Below, in pieces: positions 50,639-58,623 of a stretch of DNA of 64,000 nt. This stretch comes from Marininema halotolerans (lineage in GTDB: Bacteria; Bacillota; Bacilli; Thermoactinomycetales; DSM-45169): NCBI RefSeq assembly GCF_900116235.1, contig NZ_FPAA01000007.1:62001-126000 (forward strand), in the 5' to 3' direction. The notes below the pieces were generated by a model that saw nothing but the letters and a program-made list of their open reading frames with translations, did not search any database and was not told where the DNA came from. Numbering within the stretch: the first letter of the stretch is position 1; each line of letters starts with the position of its first letter. The position numbers and the translations under genes are program-made.

Positions 50639-52678
50639 ATGAAATCGATGATGAAACGGATCGATCCGTTATTATTCGCTATTTTAATTCTTGCTACCTT
50701 GTTAAGTGCATGGAATCTTAGCCAAGTGGGCTATGGCAATACCTACTATGCAGTAACGGTGAAGAGCATGTTGGAAAGTGCTCATAACTTCTTCTTTGCA
50801 TCGTATGATGCGGGGGGATTTGTGACGGTGGATAAACCGCCGGTGGCGTTGTGGATTCAAGCGGCAAGTGCTTGGATCTTTGGATTTTCAGGTTGGAGTA
50901 TTCTCCTCCCTCAGGTAATTGCGGCGGTGCTTTCCGTTGCACTCTTATATCGCTTAGTGGCGAAGCGTTTTGGTAGGACATCGGGTCTGATTGCAGCACT
51001 CATCCTGGCATTGAGCCCGATCTCTGTTGCGGTGAGTCGTACGAATAATTTAGATACCCTCTTAATTCTAGTGTTGCTGATAGCGACGGCGACGTTACTA
51101 CGAGCCGCAGAGCGAGGGAGCGTAAAGTGGTTACTTGTTACGGCACTGATCGTTGGCATTGGTTTTAATATCAAAATGCTCCAAGCCTATTTAGTTCTTC
51201 CGGCCTTCTTCTTTGTTTATCTATTTGGCACTCGGTTGAGTTGGGGAAAAAAGGTGCTTCACCTGGGTCTAGCAACCATTCTTTTGGTTGGCGTCTCCCT
51301 ATCCTGGGCGGTGGCAGTGGATGCGACCCCGAAGGATCAGCGCCCCTATATTGGTAGCAGTGAAAATAATACCGTGATGCAACTCATTGTTGGCCATAAC
51401 GGCGCTTCTCGCTGGAGCGGACCGCAACACGGTGGCGGTGGCAAAGGAGCAGATGGAGGAGGGCAAGCATTGAAGGATGGTTCTCGTCCTCAGATGGGTG
51501 GACAAGACGGTCCCCCACCCGGGGGTCAAGGGGGATCACCGCCAAATGGGCAACCGGGTCAAGATGGCCCACCGCCAAAGGGAAAACCGGGTCAAGGAGG
51601 ACAACCGGATGGGAAAAACCGCATGGGCGGTGGTGGCCCTGGTGGACAATCGGAAACAGGAACACCAGGACTCCTCCGATTATTTAGCTCACAGTTGGCA
51701 GGGCAAATTGCCTGGTTCCTAGGAATGGCTCTCTTTTCGATCATCGCATTGGTTCGCTGGAAACGACCGTCTCTCCCTTTAGGGAAGAAAGCGAGTAGCG
51801 TGTTGCTCTGGGTAGGTTGGATGCTTCCCATGATCGTATTTTTCAGTTTCGCAAGCTTCTTCCACCGCTATTATCTAGCGACATTGGCACCTGGGATCGC
51901 CGCTCTGGTTGGGATCGGTTTGCCGCTGATGTGGAAGCAATATCGACAACACGTACCTGGATTGAAAGGCTGGTTACTTCCTCTATCCTTGTTGGTCACA
52001 GGTGGCGTGCAATCCTGGATTCTATGGGGGCAACGGGAGACGATTTACACGCTTCCATCTGTGGGGATGCTGGTTTGTACGTTGTTAGGAGTGGGTACGT
52101 TACTTCTCCTGCGCCACAAAAAGAGCGTAAACCGGCTAGGAAAGCAGGCAGTTGCAGGGATGATGGTCCTTTTCTTAATCGCACCCCTCTTTTGGTCGAT
52201 TACCCCGATTATTCATCAGTCGAATAATGGGTTGCCTGCAGCGGGGCCGGAATTACTTTCGACTCATCAACAAGGAAGAGGACCCGGAAAAAATCAAGTG
52301 GATAACAAGTTGATTTCGTATCTGAAGAAAAACCATAAGAACGAAAAATATTGGTTGGCAGTTGATAGTTCAATGCAGGCAGACCCTTATGCTTTGAAAA
52401 CGGATAGGCCCATTATGGCCATGGGTGGTTTTAATGGGGGGGATCCGATCCTTACTGTGGATAAACTCAAACAGATGGTGGATGACGGGGAAGTGCGTTA
52501 TTTCTTGATCTCAACGGGGGAACAGAATCGACAAGGTCCGCCGCAGAGTTCGAAGCAGACCGCTGTGACCAAGTGGCTGCAGGAAAACGGCACGGTGGTT
52601 CCTACTAAGGAATGGCAATCCGATTCAAATGGACGGAACAATCAACAACTGATCGAAGTCAAACAAGGAGGGGAGTAA
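50639..52678 (+). CDS. GT39/PMT-family membrane glycosyltransferase (YkcB-like)
   Basis: A 679-residue polytopic GT-C enzyme that takes a sugar from a lipid carrier on the outer face. The acidic loop after the first helix ('QVGYGNTYYAVTVKSML') and the 'DKPPVALWIQAASAWIFGFSGWS' segment are hallmarks of the ArnT/PMT superfamily. About twelve helices are seen. An extracellular low-complexity Gly/Pro/Gln insert lies between helices (~265-345), also known in YkcB-type proteins. The C-terminal ~110 residues form a soluble extracytoplasmic domain ('LKKNHKNEKYWLAVDSSMQADPYAL'). ATG 50639 is seven bases after AAAGGAG. It opens the operon with GT2, GtrA, GalU and GalE. Confidence 0.88.
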   Translation: MKSMMKRIDPLLFAILILATLLSAWNLSQVGYGNTYYAVTVKSMLESAHNFFFASYDAGGFVTVDKPPVALWIQAASAWIFGFSGWSILLPQVIAAVLSVALLYRLVAKRFGRTSGLIAALILALSPISVAVSRTNNLDTLLILVLLIATATLLRAAERGSVKWLLVTALIVGIGFNIKMLQAYLVLPAFFFVYLFGTRLSWGKKVLHLGLATILLVGVSLSWAVAVDATPKDQRPYIGSSENNTVMQLIVGHNGASRWSGPQHGGGGKGADGGGQALKDGSRPQMGGQDGPPPGGQGGSPPNGQPGQDGPPPKGKPGQGGQPDGKNRMGGGGPGGQSETGTPGLLRLFSSQLAGQIAWFLGMALFSIIALVRWKRPSLPLGKKASSVLLWVGWMLPMIVFFSFASFFHRYYLATLAPGIAALVGIGLPLMWKQYRQHVPGLKGWLLPLSLLVTGGVQSWILWGQRETIYTLPSVGMLVCTLLGVGTLLLLRHKKSVNRLGKQAVAGMMVLFLIAPLFWSITPIIHQSNNGLPAAGPELLSTHQQGRGPGKNQVDNKLISYLKKNHKNEKYWLAVDSSMQADPYALKTDRPIMAMGGFNGGDPILTVDKLKQMVDDGEVRYFLISTGEQNRQGPPQSSKQTAVTKWLQENGTVVPTKEWQSDSNGRNNQQLIEVKQGGE

Positions 52679-52679
52679 C

Positions 52680-53654
52680 GTGAGCAACGATGTACGGTTT
52701 TCTGTGGTCATTCCAGTATTCAATGAAGAAGCGGTATTAGAAGAAAGTTATCGTCGTCTAAAAGAAGTGATGGAATCAACCGGAGACACCTACGAACTCC
52801 TTTTTGTAGACGATGGGAGCAAAGATCGCTCAGCCACCCTCTTGCGAGAGCTTCGTGGGCAGGATCCCCAGGTGAAGTGGCTACGTTTTTCCAGGAATTT
52901 TGGACACCAAGTGGCAATTACTGCGGGGATGGAGCACGCCAAAGGGGAAGCGGTGGTGGTAATCGATGCGGATCTTCAAGATCCACCCGAGTTGATTCTC
53001 GAGATGATCCAAAAGTGGGAAGAAGGCTTTGATGTGGTCTATGCCAAGCGCAAGGAGCGAAAGGGAGAGAGCTGGTTTAAGCGGGTGACAGCCGCAGGCT
53101 ACTATCGTCTGTTGCGTGGGCTAACCGAGGTGGATATTCCCCTCGATACAGGGGACTTTCGCCTGCTGGATCGCAAGGTGTGCCATGCCATGAATGCCCT
53201 CAAAGAGAAACATCGCTTTGTGAGAGGCATGGTGAGCTGGGTGGGCTTTCGCCAAACCGCGGTGGAATACGTCCGTGATGAGCGATGGGCAGGAGAGACC
53301 AAGTATCCTCTAAAAAAGATGCTGGGACTTTCGATGGATGGGATCACGTCCTTTTCCTATAAACCCTTACGCTTAGCCTCTTATGTCGGCTTTCTTCTCT
53401 CCATGGGAAGCTTCCTCTATATGATGTTTATTGTCTTAAAAGCCCTTTTGATGGAGACGGGGGTCCCTGGTTGGGCCTCCCTTGCGACCATGTCACTCTT
53501 CTTTCATGGGGTGACGCTCATCATTCTTGGATTGATGGGGGAATATATCGGTCGCATTTATGATGAGTCAAAGAACCGCCCCTTGTATCTTATTGATCGG
53601 GAAGGCGGAGTGACAGGGAACGTCTCCCCTGGTGAAAGCGATGTTGAAGCGTAA
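52680..53654 (+). CDS. GT2 polyprenyl-phosphate sugar transferase (YkcC/DPM1-like)
   Basis: A 324-residue enzyme that loads a sugar from a nucleotide donor onto polyprenyl phosphate in the inner leaflet. GT-A motifs: 'VVIPVFNEEAVLEESY', 'LLFVDDGSKDRS', 'FSRNFGHQVAITAGMEHAKGEAVVVIDADLQDPPELI' (DxD as DAD), 'LDTGDFRLLDRKV', and 'RWAGETKYPLKKM'. Two C-terminal helices ('LRLASYVGFLLSMGSFLYMMFI', 'LFFHGVTLIILGLMGEYIGRIY') anchor it. GTG starts one base after the GT39 stop with GGAGGGG upstream, and its end overlaps GtrA, so the three are tightly coupled. Confidence 0.93.
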   Translation: MSNDVRFSVVIPVFNEEAVLEESYRRLKEVMESTGDTYELLFVDDGSKDRSATLLRELRGQDPQVKWLRFSRNFGHQVAITAGMEHAKGEAVVVIDADLQDPPELILEMIQKWEEGFDVVYAKRKERKGESWFKRVTAAGYYRLLRGLTEVDIPLDTGDFRLLDRKVCHAMNALKEKHRFVRGMVSWVGFRQTAVEYVRDERWAGETKYPLKKMLGLSMDGITSFSYKPLRLASYVGFLLSMGSFLYMMFIVLKALLMETGVPGWASLATMSLFFHGVTLIILGLMGEYIGRIYDESKNRPLYLIDREGGVTGNVSPGESDVEA

Positions 53655-54063
53655 ACTCACTTCCTTACAGGGGATGCGATTTGCCATCGTGGGCGGTATG
53701 AATACGCTGGTTGATTTCCTTCTCTTCTTCCTACTCACTTCGGTTCATTGGCATTATCTCCTTGCGCAAGTGGTGGCGTATAGCGGGGGCGTTTGCAACA
53801 GTTACCTGATGAACCGGAGGTGGACCTTCTCCAGTGAGCGGATCCATGTGGGTGAGATCGGTAAGTTCTTAACAGTCAATGGCATCTCCCTGAGTGTAGC
53901 GGCACTCCTTCTTTATGGGTTCACCCACCTGGGGTGGGGGTGGTTATGGGCGAAGGGGTTGGCCACGGTTATCGCACTGGTCGTCAATTTTTTCGGGAAT
54001 AAATGGTGGGTTTTTCCTAGGAAAACCCCCTTCAATGAACCATCAAATCCAATAACGAGGTGA
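53632..54063 (+). CDS. GtrA/GtcA-family flippase-like protein
   Basis: A 143-residue protein with four helices: 'MRFAIVGGMNTLVDFLLFFLLTSV', 'LAQVVAYSGGVCNSYLMNRRWTF', 'VNGISLSVAALLLYGFTH', 'LATVIALVVNFFGNKWWVF'. These are the classic GtrA motifs (VGG.NT..D, Y..G...N..LNR.WTF, N[FY]...K.WVF). GtrA/GtcA proteins are thought to flip the polyprenyl-phosphate sugar to the outer leaflet for the GT-C enzyme. It overlaps the end of the GT2 gene by 23 bases. GTG 53632 or ATG 53641 could be the start. Confidence 0.9.
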   Translation: MKAMLKRKLTSLQGMRFAIVGGMNTLVDFLLFFLLTSVHWHYLLAQVVAYSGGVCNSYLMNRRWTFSSERIHVGEIGKFLTVNGISLSVAALLLYGFTHLGWGWLWAKGLATVIALVVNFFGNKWWVFPRKTPFNEPSNPITR

Positions 54064-54070
54064 GAGACTC

Positions 54071-54988
54071 ATGAGGGTACGTAAAGCGATTATTCCAGCA
54101 GCAGGACTTGGAACCCGTTTTTTACCGGCAACCAAGGCACAACCGAAGGAAATGTTGCCGATTGTTGATAAACCCGCGATTCAATACATTGTGGAGGAGG
54201 CGATCCAAGCAGGCATTGAAAGCATCATGATCGTCACCGGCCGCAATAAACAAGCAATTGAAAACCACTTTGATAAATCCGTGGAGCTCGAGTCTTTACT
54301 TGAGGCGCGGGGCAAAGAGCAACTGCTTGAGCAAGTGCGCCAGGTAGGCGATTTAGCAGACATTCACTATATCCGGCAAAAGGAGCCCTTGGGATTAGGG
54401 CATGCAATTCTTTGTGCAAGGCAGTTTATTGAGGGTGAGCCCTTTGCAGTCCTTCTTGGAGATGACATCATTGACTCCAATCGACCTGGCTTACGGCAGA
54501 TGATGGATGTATATGAACGCGAGCAGACCTCCATTATTGGTGTCCAGCCGGTGCCCTATGAAGAGACTCGAAAATATGGGGTGATCGCCCCGGCAGTTCA
54601 ACCGATTTCACTGAATGGCTCAGCTTGTCCGATTCGTGAGTTGGTGGAAAAACCTGCACCTGAAGAGGCGCCTTCGAATCTAGCGATTATTGGTCGTTAT
54701 ATTTTAGAGCCAGAAATCTTTGGGTTGTTGCAGGCAGCATCCCCTGGAGTGGGTGGAGAGATTCAATTGACGGATTCGCTCCAGGCGCTGAATCAACAAA
54801 AATCGATGATCGCCGCGCTTATTGATGGAGAGCGCTATGATGTGGGGGATCGACTGGGCTATATTCGTGCCACGATTGAAATGGCCTTACGGCGAAAGGA
54901 TCTTACTGAAGAAGTACAGAATGTGATTCTCACCATTCACGAACGCATCCATGAAAATCGATACCATAAACAAGAGGGGGCGGGTTAA
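54071..54988 (+). CDS. galU: UTP-glucose-1-phosphate uridylyltransferase (GalU-type)
   Basis: A 305-residue nucleotidyltransferase that makes UDP-glucose. Motifs are textbook: 'IIPAAGLGTRFLPATKAQPKEMLPIVDKPAIQYIVEEA' (nucleotide binding and uridine pocket), 'FAVLLGDDII' (metal Asp), 'LVEKPAPEEAPSNLAIIGRYIL', and 'GGEIQLTDSLQAL' with 'GERYDVGDRLGYIRATIEMAL'. GAGGTGAGAG precedes the ATG. In this operon it supplies the donor sugar. Its stop abuts the GalE start. Confidence 0.95.
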   Translation: MRVRKAIIPAAGLGTRFLPATKAQPKEMLPIVDKPAIQYIVEEAIQAGIESIMIVTGRNKQAIENHFDKSVELESLLEARGKEQLLEQVRQVGDLADIHYIRQKEPLGLGHAILCARQFIEGEPFAVLLGDDIIDSNRPGLRQMMDVYEREQTSIIGVQPVPYEETRKYGVIAPAVQPISLNGSACPIRELVEKPAPEEAPSNLAIIGRYILEPEIFGLLQAASPGVGGEIQLTDSLQALNQQKSMIAALIDGERYDVGDRLGYIRATIEMALRRKDLTEEVQNVILTIHERIHENRYHKQEGAG

Positions 54989-55981
54989 ATGAGTGTTCTA
55001 GTGACTGGAGGCGCTGGATATATTGGGAGTCATACCGTTAAGAGAATGCTTGAGAAAGGGATATCCGTCGTGGTGTTGGATAGCTTGGTGACGGGCCATC
55101 GAGAAGCGATCCCGAAGGGGGTTCCCTTCTACCAGGGGGATATTGGGGATGAAGGCATGGTATCGACGATCTTTACGGAACATACCATTGACGCGGTTAT
55201 CCATTTTGCCGCACGGAGCCAAGTCGGAGAATCCATCGAGGATCCTTCCCTGTACTTCATGGAGAATACAGCAAAAACCATTCGCTTTTTATCCATGGTC
55301 ACAAGGCACGGAGTGGACAAATTGGTCTTTTCCTCCACAGCTGCGGTCTATGGAATGCCAACTCAAGTACCCATCCCTGAAACAGCCCCGTGTCAACCGA
55401 TCAACCCTTATGGAGTTTCTAAACGATTCATTGAAGAAATGCTTCCATGGTTGGAACAAGCCTATGGACTTCGCTCGATGACACTGCGATACTTCAACGC
55501 GGTGGGCGCCTCGTGGGAGGGTGAAATTGGCGAAGATCATTCACCAGAGACTCACTTAGTTCCCCGGGTGCTAAAATCCGTACTCGGGCAAAGTGATCCG
55601 ATTCACCTCTTTGGTACGGACTATGATACACCCGATGGGACATGTATTCGCGACTATGTCCATGTGATGGATGTTGCTGAAGCGCATGTGAAGGCACTGG
55701 AGAAATTAAGTCGAGGGGCAGAGAGTCAAGTATTAAACATCGGCACGGGAAAAGGTTACTCTGTACGCGAAGTGATCACCGCTGTTGAAGAGGTGACGAA
55801 TCGGTGGGTTCCCGTGGTCAATGCGCCTGCACGAGTAGGTGATCCGGGGAGGCTAGTAGCAGGAATAGAGAAGACGAAACAAGCGATTGGGTGGGAAGCT
55901 CAGTATCGCGATCTGGCGTCCATGATTAGGACCGCGTGGACATGGCATCAGAAAAATCCCTCGGGTTATCAAAGTGGTTGA
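54989..55981 (+). CDS. galE: UDP-glucose 4-epimerase (GalE)
   Basis: A 330-residue extended SDR. The NAD motif 'VLVTGGAGYIGSHTVKRML', 'VIHFAARSQVGESIEDP', the catalytic Ser/Thr region 'LVFSSTAAVYGMP' and Tyr-x3-Lys ('NPYGVSKRFIEEML') are intact, followed by 'LRYFNAVGAS' and 'YDTPDGTCIRDYVHVMDVAEAHVKAL'. It interconverts UDP-glucose and UDP-galactose (or the GlcNAc/GalNAc pair). It starts directly after the galU stop. With GalU it offers UDP-glucose or UDP-galactose to the GT2 enzyme, so the added sugar may be either. Confidence 0.95.
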   Translation: MSVLVTGGAGYIGSHTVKRMLEKGISVVVLDSLVTGHREAIPKGVPFYQGDIGDEGMVSTIFTEHTIDAVIHFAARSQVGESIEDPSLYFMENTAKTIRFLSMVTRHGVDKLVFSSTAAVYGMPTQVPIPETAPCQPINPYGVSKRFIEEMLPWLEQAYGLRSMTLRYFNAVGASWEGEIGEDHSPETHLVPRVLKSVLGQSDPIHLFGTDYDTPDGTCIRDYVHVMDVAEAHVKALEKLSRGAESQVLNIGTGKGYSVREVITAVEEVTNRWVPVVNAPARVGDPGRLVAGIEKTKQAIGWEAQYRDLASMIRTAWTWHQKNPSGYQSG

Positions 55982-56098
55982 AACCTCTCTAACCCTTTCA
56001 TCGTTAACTATTTCAGAAAGAGAGTCTATGGAAAATAATTATCAATTTAACCACGAGTGACAAAACAGTGAAAAATCCAATATTAGTGATTTTAATGA

Positions 56099-56127
56099 TT
56101 GACATGTATTTTTAATTCGATTATGAT
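56099..56127 (+). promoter_or_regulatory. Near-consensus SigA promoter
   Basis: TTGACA (56099-56104), a 17-base spacer and TATGAT (56122-56127). Expected start near 56134. Confidence 0.75.
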
Positions 56128-56133
56128 GAGATT

Positions 56134-56289
56134 ACCAAATGAAAAGCATCCATTGTCCCTTGGTTGAACCAAGAGACACCTTGCTGAAAATCGTGTATTA
56201 CTAAGAATCGTAAACCCTTCCTTTATTCGATAAACGAGTTAGACCCCCTTGAGACAAAAAGACCGACCCTTGGGTCGGTCTTTTTGTCT
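56134..56289 (+). ncRNA. Candidate ~155-nt small RNA
   Basis: A strong promoter and a strong terminator bracket about 155 bases with no ordinary gene. The segment contains a GTCcCTTGG-TTGAA-CCAAGaGAC hairpin near 56155-56177. A 22-codon frame from ATG 56140 exists without a ribosome site, only a few bases from the predicted transcript start. Its 3' end is opposite the end of the convergent hydrolase gene. Target and function cannot be read from sequence. Confidence 0.55.
56252..56289. terminator. Bidirectional intrinsic terminator
   Basis: AGACAAAAAGACCGACCC pairs with GGGTCGGTCTTTTTGTCT; it serves both the candidate RNA and the hydrolase gene. Confidence 0.95.
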
Positions 56290-56297
56290 CTAAAATT

Positions 56298-57134
56298 TTA
56301 CCTAAAATTATTTCGAAAGAACTGCAACGTCTTTTCCAAGGCTTCTCTTAAATAAGGATTTTCTTCCTGAAAAGGATGGACAGCGCCAAAGGTATGATCC
56401 GCTCCAGGGATGGTATGTAAAGTGGCATGGTCTGAAGCGCTGTTCAATTGTTGGGCGGCTTCCATTGGGACAGAGGTATCCTGTTCACCGTGGACGATCA
56501 AAAGGGGTTTGTGGTAGTGGGACAAGCGGTCGGGGATGTTGAATCGCTCTTTATTCGCCTCAAGATCTTGGAAAAAAGTGAGATCGATTGGCATCTGTTG
56601 TTTCGTGCGCGCGTTGGGAATATAGGCGCGTCCGTTCTCCCGGAGTGCTTGTTTAAATGGTTCGGGCAAGTAGTCTGGATGAGCGATACTGTTCCACAAG
56701 GCAACGGCCTGAATGCGGGGTTCGTCAAAGGCGAACAGTAGGCTGCTGGCCCCGCCACGACTGTGACCGATGATTCCCATTTGCTTCGTATCCATTTTGG
56801 AAGCGAGGGGATTTTCTTTCCCTACAATCCATTCCATTACGTGACGGAGATCTTCTTGTTCATGGCTAAAGGTGTTCTGCGCAAATTTCTCCAGTTCGCC
56901 AAAGGTCGTGGAATCTTCCCCGACCCCATTCAATGAAAAGTTGAAACTAACCACAGCAAAGCCGGCGTTGGCTAGGGTTTCTGCTACATGGGGGAAAAAT
57001 CCCCAATCTTTAAACCCTTTGAAGCCATGACAGAGGATGAGTGTGGTGTGGGTGCCTTCGGTTGAAGGGGTGCGGATGTCACCGCGAATGACACGATCGT
57101 TTTCTAGGTTTAGCTGAAAAGGTTGATGCTCCAT
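56298..57134 (-). CDS. Alpha/beta hydrolase (dienelactone hydrolase/S9-like)
   Basis: A 278-residue serine hydrolase. Oxyanion segment 'LILCHGFKGFKDWGFFPHVAETLANAGFAVVSFNFS', nucleophile elbow 'GHSRGGAS' with Ser 125, acid in 'IVHGEQDTSVPM' and His in 'GADHTFGAVHPF'. No signal peptide. The substrate is unknown; relatives are annotated as esterases or acyl-peptide-type hydrolases. GGAGG lies eight bases before the ATG. Single-gene transcript ending at the shared terminator. Confidence 0.88.
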   Translation of the reverse strand: MEHQPFQLNLENDRVIRGDIRTPSTEGTHTTLILCHGFKGFKDWGFFPHVAETLANAGFAVVSFNFSLNGVGEDSTTFGELEKFAQNTFSHEQEDLRHVMEWIVGKENPLASKMDTKQMGIIGHSRGGASSLLFAFDEPRIQAVALWNSIAHPDYLPEPFKQALRENGRAYIPNARTKQQMPIDLTFFQDLEANKERFNIPDRLSHYHKPLLIVHGEQDTSVPMEAAQQLNSASDHATLHTIPGADHTFGAVHPFQEENPYLREALEKTLQFFRNNFR

Positions 57135-57331
57135 GATCGTCCTCCTTTGAAAGGGTGGTGTTCTTTTCGAGTCTATGTTTTATATCCCCGAATGATTGCC
57201 AATTGACACACCTTCTCTTCTAATTCTATGACGATTGACATCATTTTCAAGGGATTGTTTATCCAGGAGAGTTGATTTTTCGCAGAGACCTAATTGGATA
57301 GTGATTCGAACGAAGGAATTGGTTTGCCTAA

Positions 57332-57360
57332 TTGAACCTTTTCTGACAATCCGATATAAT
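57332..57360 (+). promoter_or_regulatory. SigA promoter of the B12 transport operon
   Basis: TTGAAC, 17-base spacer, TATAAT; it starts transcription just upstream of the riboswitch. Confidence 0.75.
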
Positions 57361-57382
57361 GAGACGACAAGTTCATACAAAT

Positions 57383-57541
57383 GGAAGGGTCTTTGCCTTC
57401 GTGCAAAGTGAAAAGGGAAACCGGTGCAAATCCGGTGCGGTCCCGCCACTGTATATGGGTAGCGACACCATAAAAGCCACTGTCGAAAGACGGGAAGGCG
57501 TGGTGAAGTGATGATCCATAAGCCAGGAGACCTGCCTTTCC
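57383..57541 (+). promoter_or_regulatory. Cobalamin (adenosylcobalamin) riboswitch
   Basis: Contains the invariant elements in order: 'AAAAGGGAAACCGGTGCAAA', 'TCCGGTGCGGTCCCGCCACTG', 'GCCACTG', 'GGGAAGGC' and the B12 box with 'CATAAGCCAGGAGACCTGCC'. The GGAAGG and CCTTTCC ends can close the first stem. It senses B12 and represses the transport operon by premature termination at the hairpin before the first gene. Confidence 0.95.
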
Positions 57542-57620
57542 ATGCGATTCTTGCTAACCCTTCGCGGAGAGGGAGGCCAGGAGGACGGCTTGAACGTTAG
57601 AAGCTGTTTTAGTCCTGCTC

Positions 57621-57645
57621 TTACCTCTTTGGGGTAATTTTTTTT
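57621..57645 (+). terminator. Riboswitch-controlled terminator
   Basis: TTACC-TCTTTGG-GGTAA followed by T8, immediately before the btuF start; the likely expression platform of the riboswitch. Confidence 0.8.
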
Positions 57646-57675
57646 ATGTTGATGAGGAGAGAGGATGAATCGGTG

Positions 57676-58623
57676 ATGATGCAACGACGTTGGTGGATGG
57701 GTTTACTTGTTCTAATGATGGTATTTGCAGCAGGTTGTGGAGCTGCTTCCGATGCGACAACGGGTCATGAAGATCATAAAGCGCATGAAGAAGCGGCAGA
57801 TTTTCCTGTCAAGGTGAAGGACGATACAGGGAAAACCGTAACGATAAAGAAACAGCCCAAGCGCATTGTTTCCTTAATTCCCAGTATGACCGAAACGATC
57901 TTTGCAGTGGGGCAAGGGGATAAAGTGGTTGGCGTAACGGCGAACGATGACTATCCGGCGGAAGTTAAAAAGCTTCCAAAGGTAGGAGATATGAATATCA
58001 ACGCCGAGAAAGTACTCTCGCTAAAACCCGATCTGGTGCTTGCTTCTCCAATGGTGAAACAAGAAACACTCGACAAATTGCGAAAGTTAGGACTGACGGT
58101 AATTGCTTATGAGCCGACCAACCTTGAAGGGATTTACAAACAAATTGAGGATGTAGGCAAAGCAACAGGAGCCGAAGCAAAAGCAAACCATGTTGTCGAT
58201 GAGATGAAAAAGGATGAAGCATTGGCGAAGGAAGTGGCAGCGAAGGTACCCGCCAAGAAGAAAGTAAAAGTGTGGATTGAGGTTTCGCCCGACTTATATA
58301 CGACGGGACAAGGGACCTATATGGATGAGATGGTTACCCTAGCGGGTGGCGAAAATGTTGCCCATGATCAGAAGAGCTGGGTTCAACTTTCTGCAGAAAA
58401 AGTGGTGAAATATAACCCCGATGTCATTCTGTATACCTATGGGGGAAAGGCATCACAAATTTCTGATCGCAAGAGCTGGAAAAGTGTTGCAGCCGTGAAG
58501 GATCATCGCATTCAAGGGCTGGATAGCAACACGACGAGTCGGCCAGGCCCACGTGTGACCGAAGCGCTTCTTGATATTTCGAAGACGCTCTATCCTGATA
58601 CCTATGCAAAAGTAGCAAAATGA
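57676..58623 (+). CDS. btuF: Vitamin B12 ABC transporter substrate-binding lipoprotein
   Basis: A ~315-residue lipoprotein (lipobox 'FAAGC') with two periplasmic-binding lobes: 'KRIVSLIPSMTETIFAVGQGDKVVGVT', 'KVGDMNINAEKVLSLKPDLVLAS', 'GKATGAEAKANHVVDEM', 'GGENVAHDQKSWVQLSAEKVVKYNPDVILYTYG'. BtuF/FhuD-family hallmarks plus the B12 riboswitch make cobalamin the substrate. A His-rich linker after the lipobox ('HEDHKAHEEA') is unusual and may bind metal. GAGGAGAGAGG lies upstream; GTG 57673, ATG 57676 and ATG 57679 are all possible starts. Confidence 0.9.
   Translation: MMQRRWWMGLLVLMMVFAAGCGAASDATTGHEDHKAHEEAADFPVKVKDDTGKTVTIKKQPKRIVSLIPSMTETIFAVGQGDKVVGVTANDDYPAEVKKLPKVGDMNINAEKVLSLKPDLVLASPMVKQETLDKLRKLGLTVIAYEPTNLEGIYKQIEDVGKATGAEAKANHVVDEMKKDEALAKEVAAKVPAKKKVKVWIEVSPDLYTTGQGTYMDEMVTLAGGENVAHDQKSWVQLSAEKVVKYNPDVILYTYGGKASQISDRKSWKSVAAVKDHRIQGLDSNTTSRPGPRVTEALLDISKTLYPDTYAKVAK

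Larger units (their letters stand above)
55982..56297 (+). other. Intergenic interval with promoter, candidate RNA and terminator
   Basis: About 315 bases after galE. No gene is annotated on the plus strand before the terminator at 56252-56289, yet a near-consensus promoter lies at 56099-56127 (see the separate entries). Confidence 0.7.
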
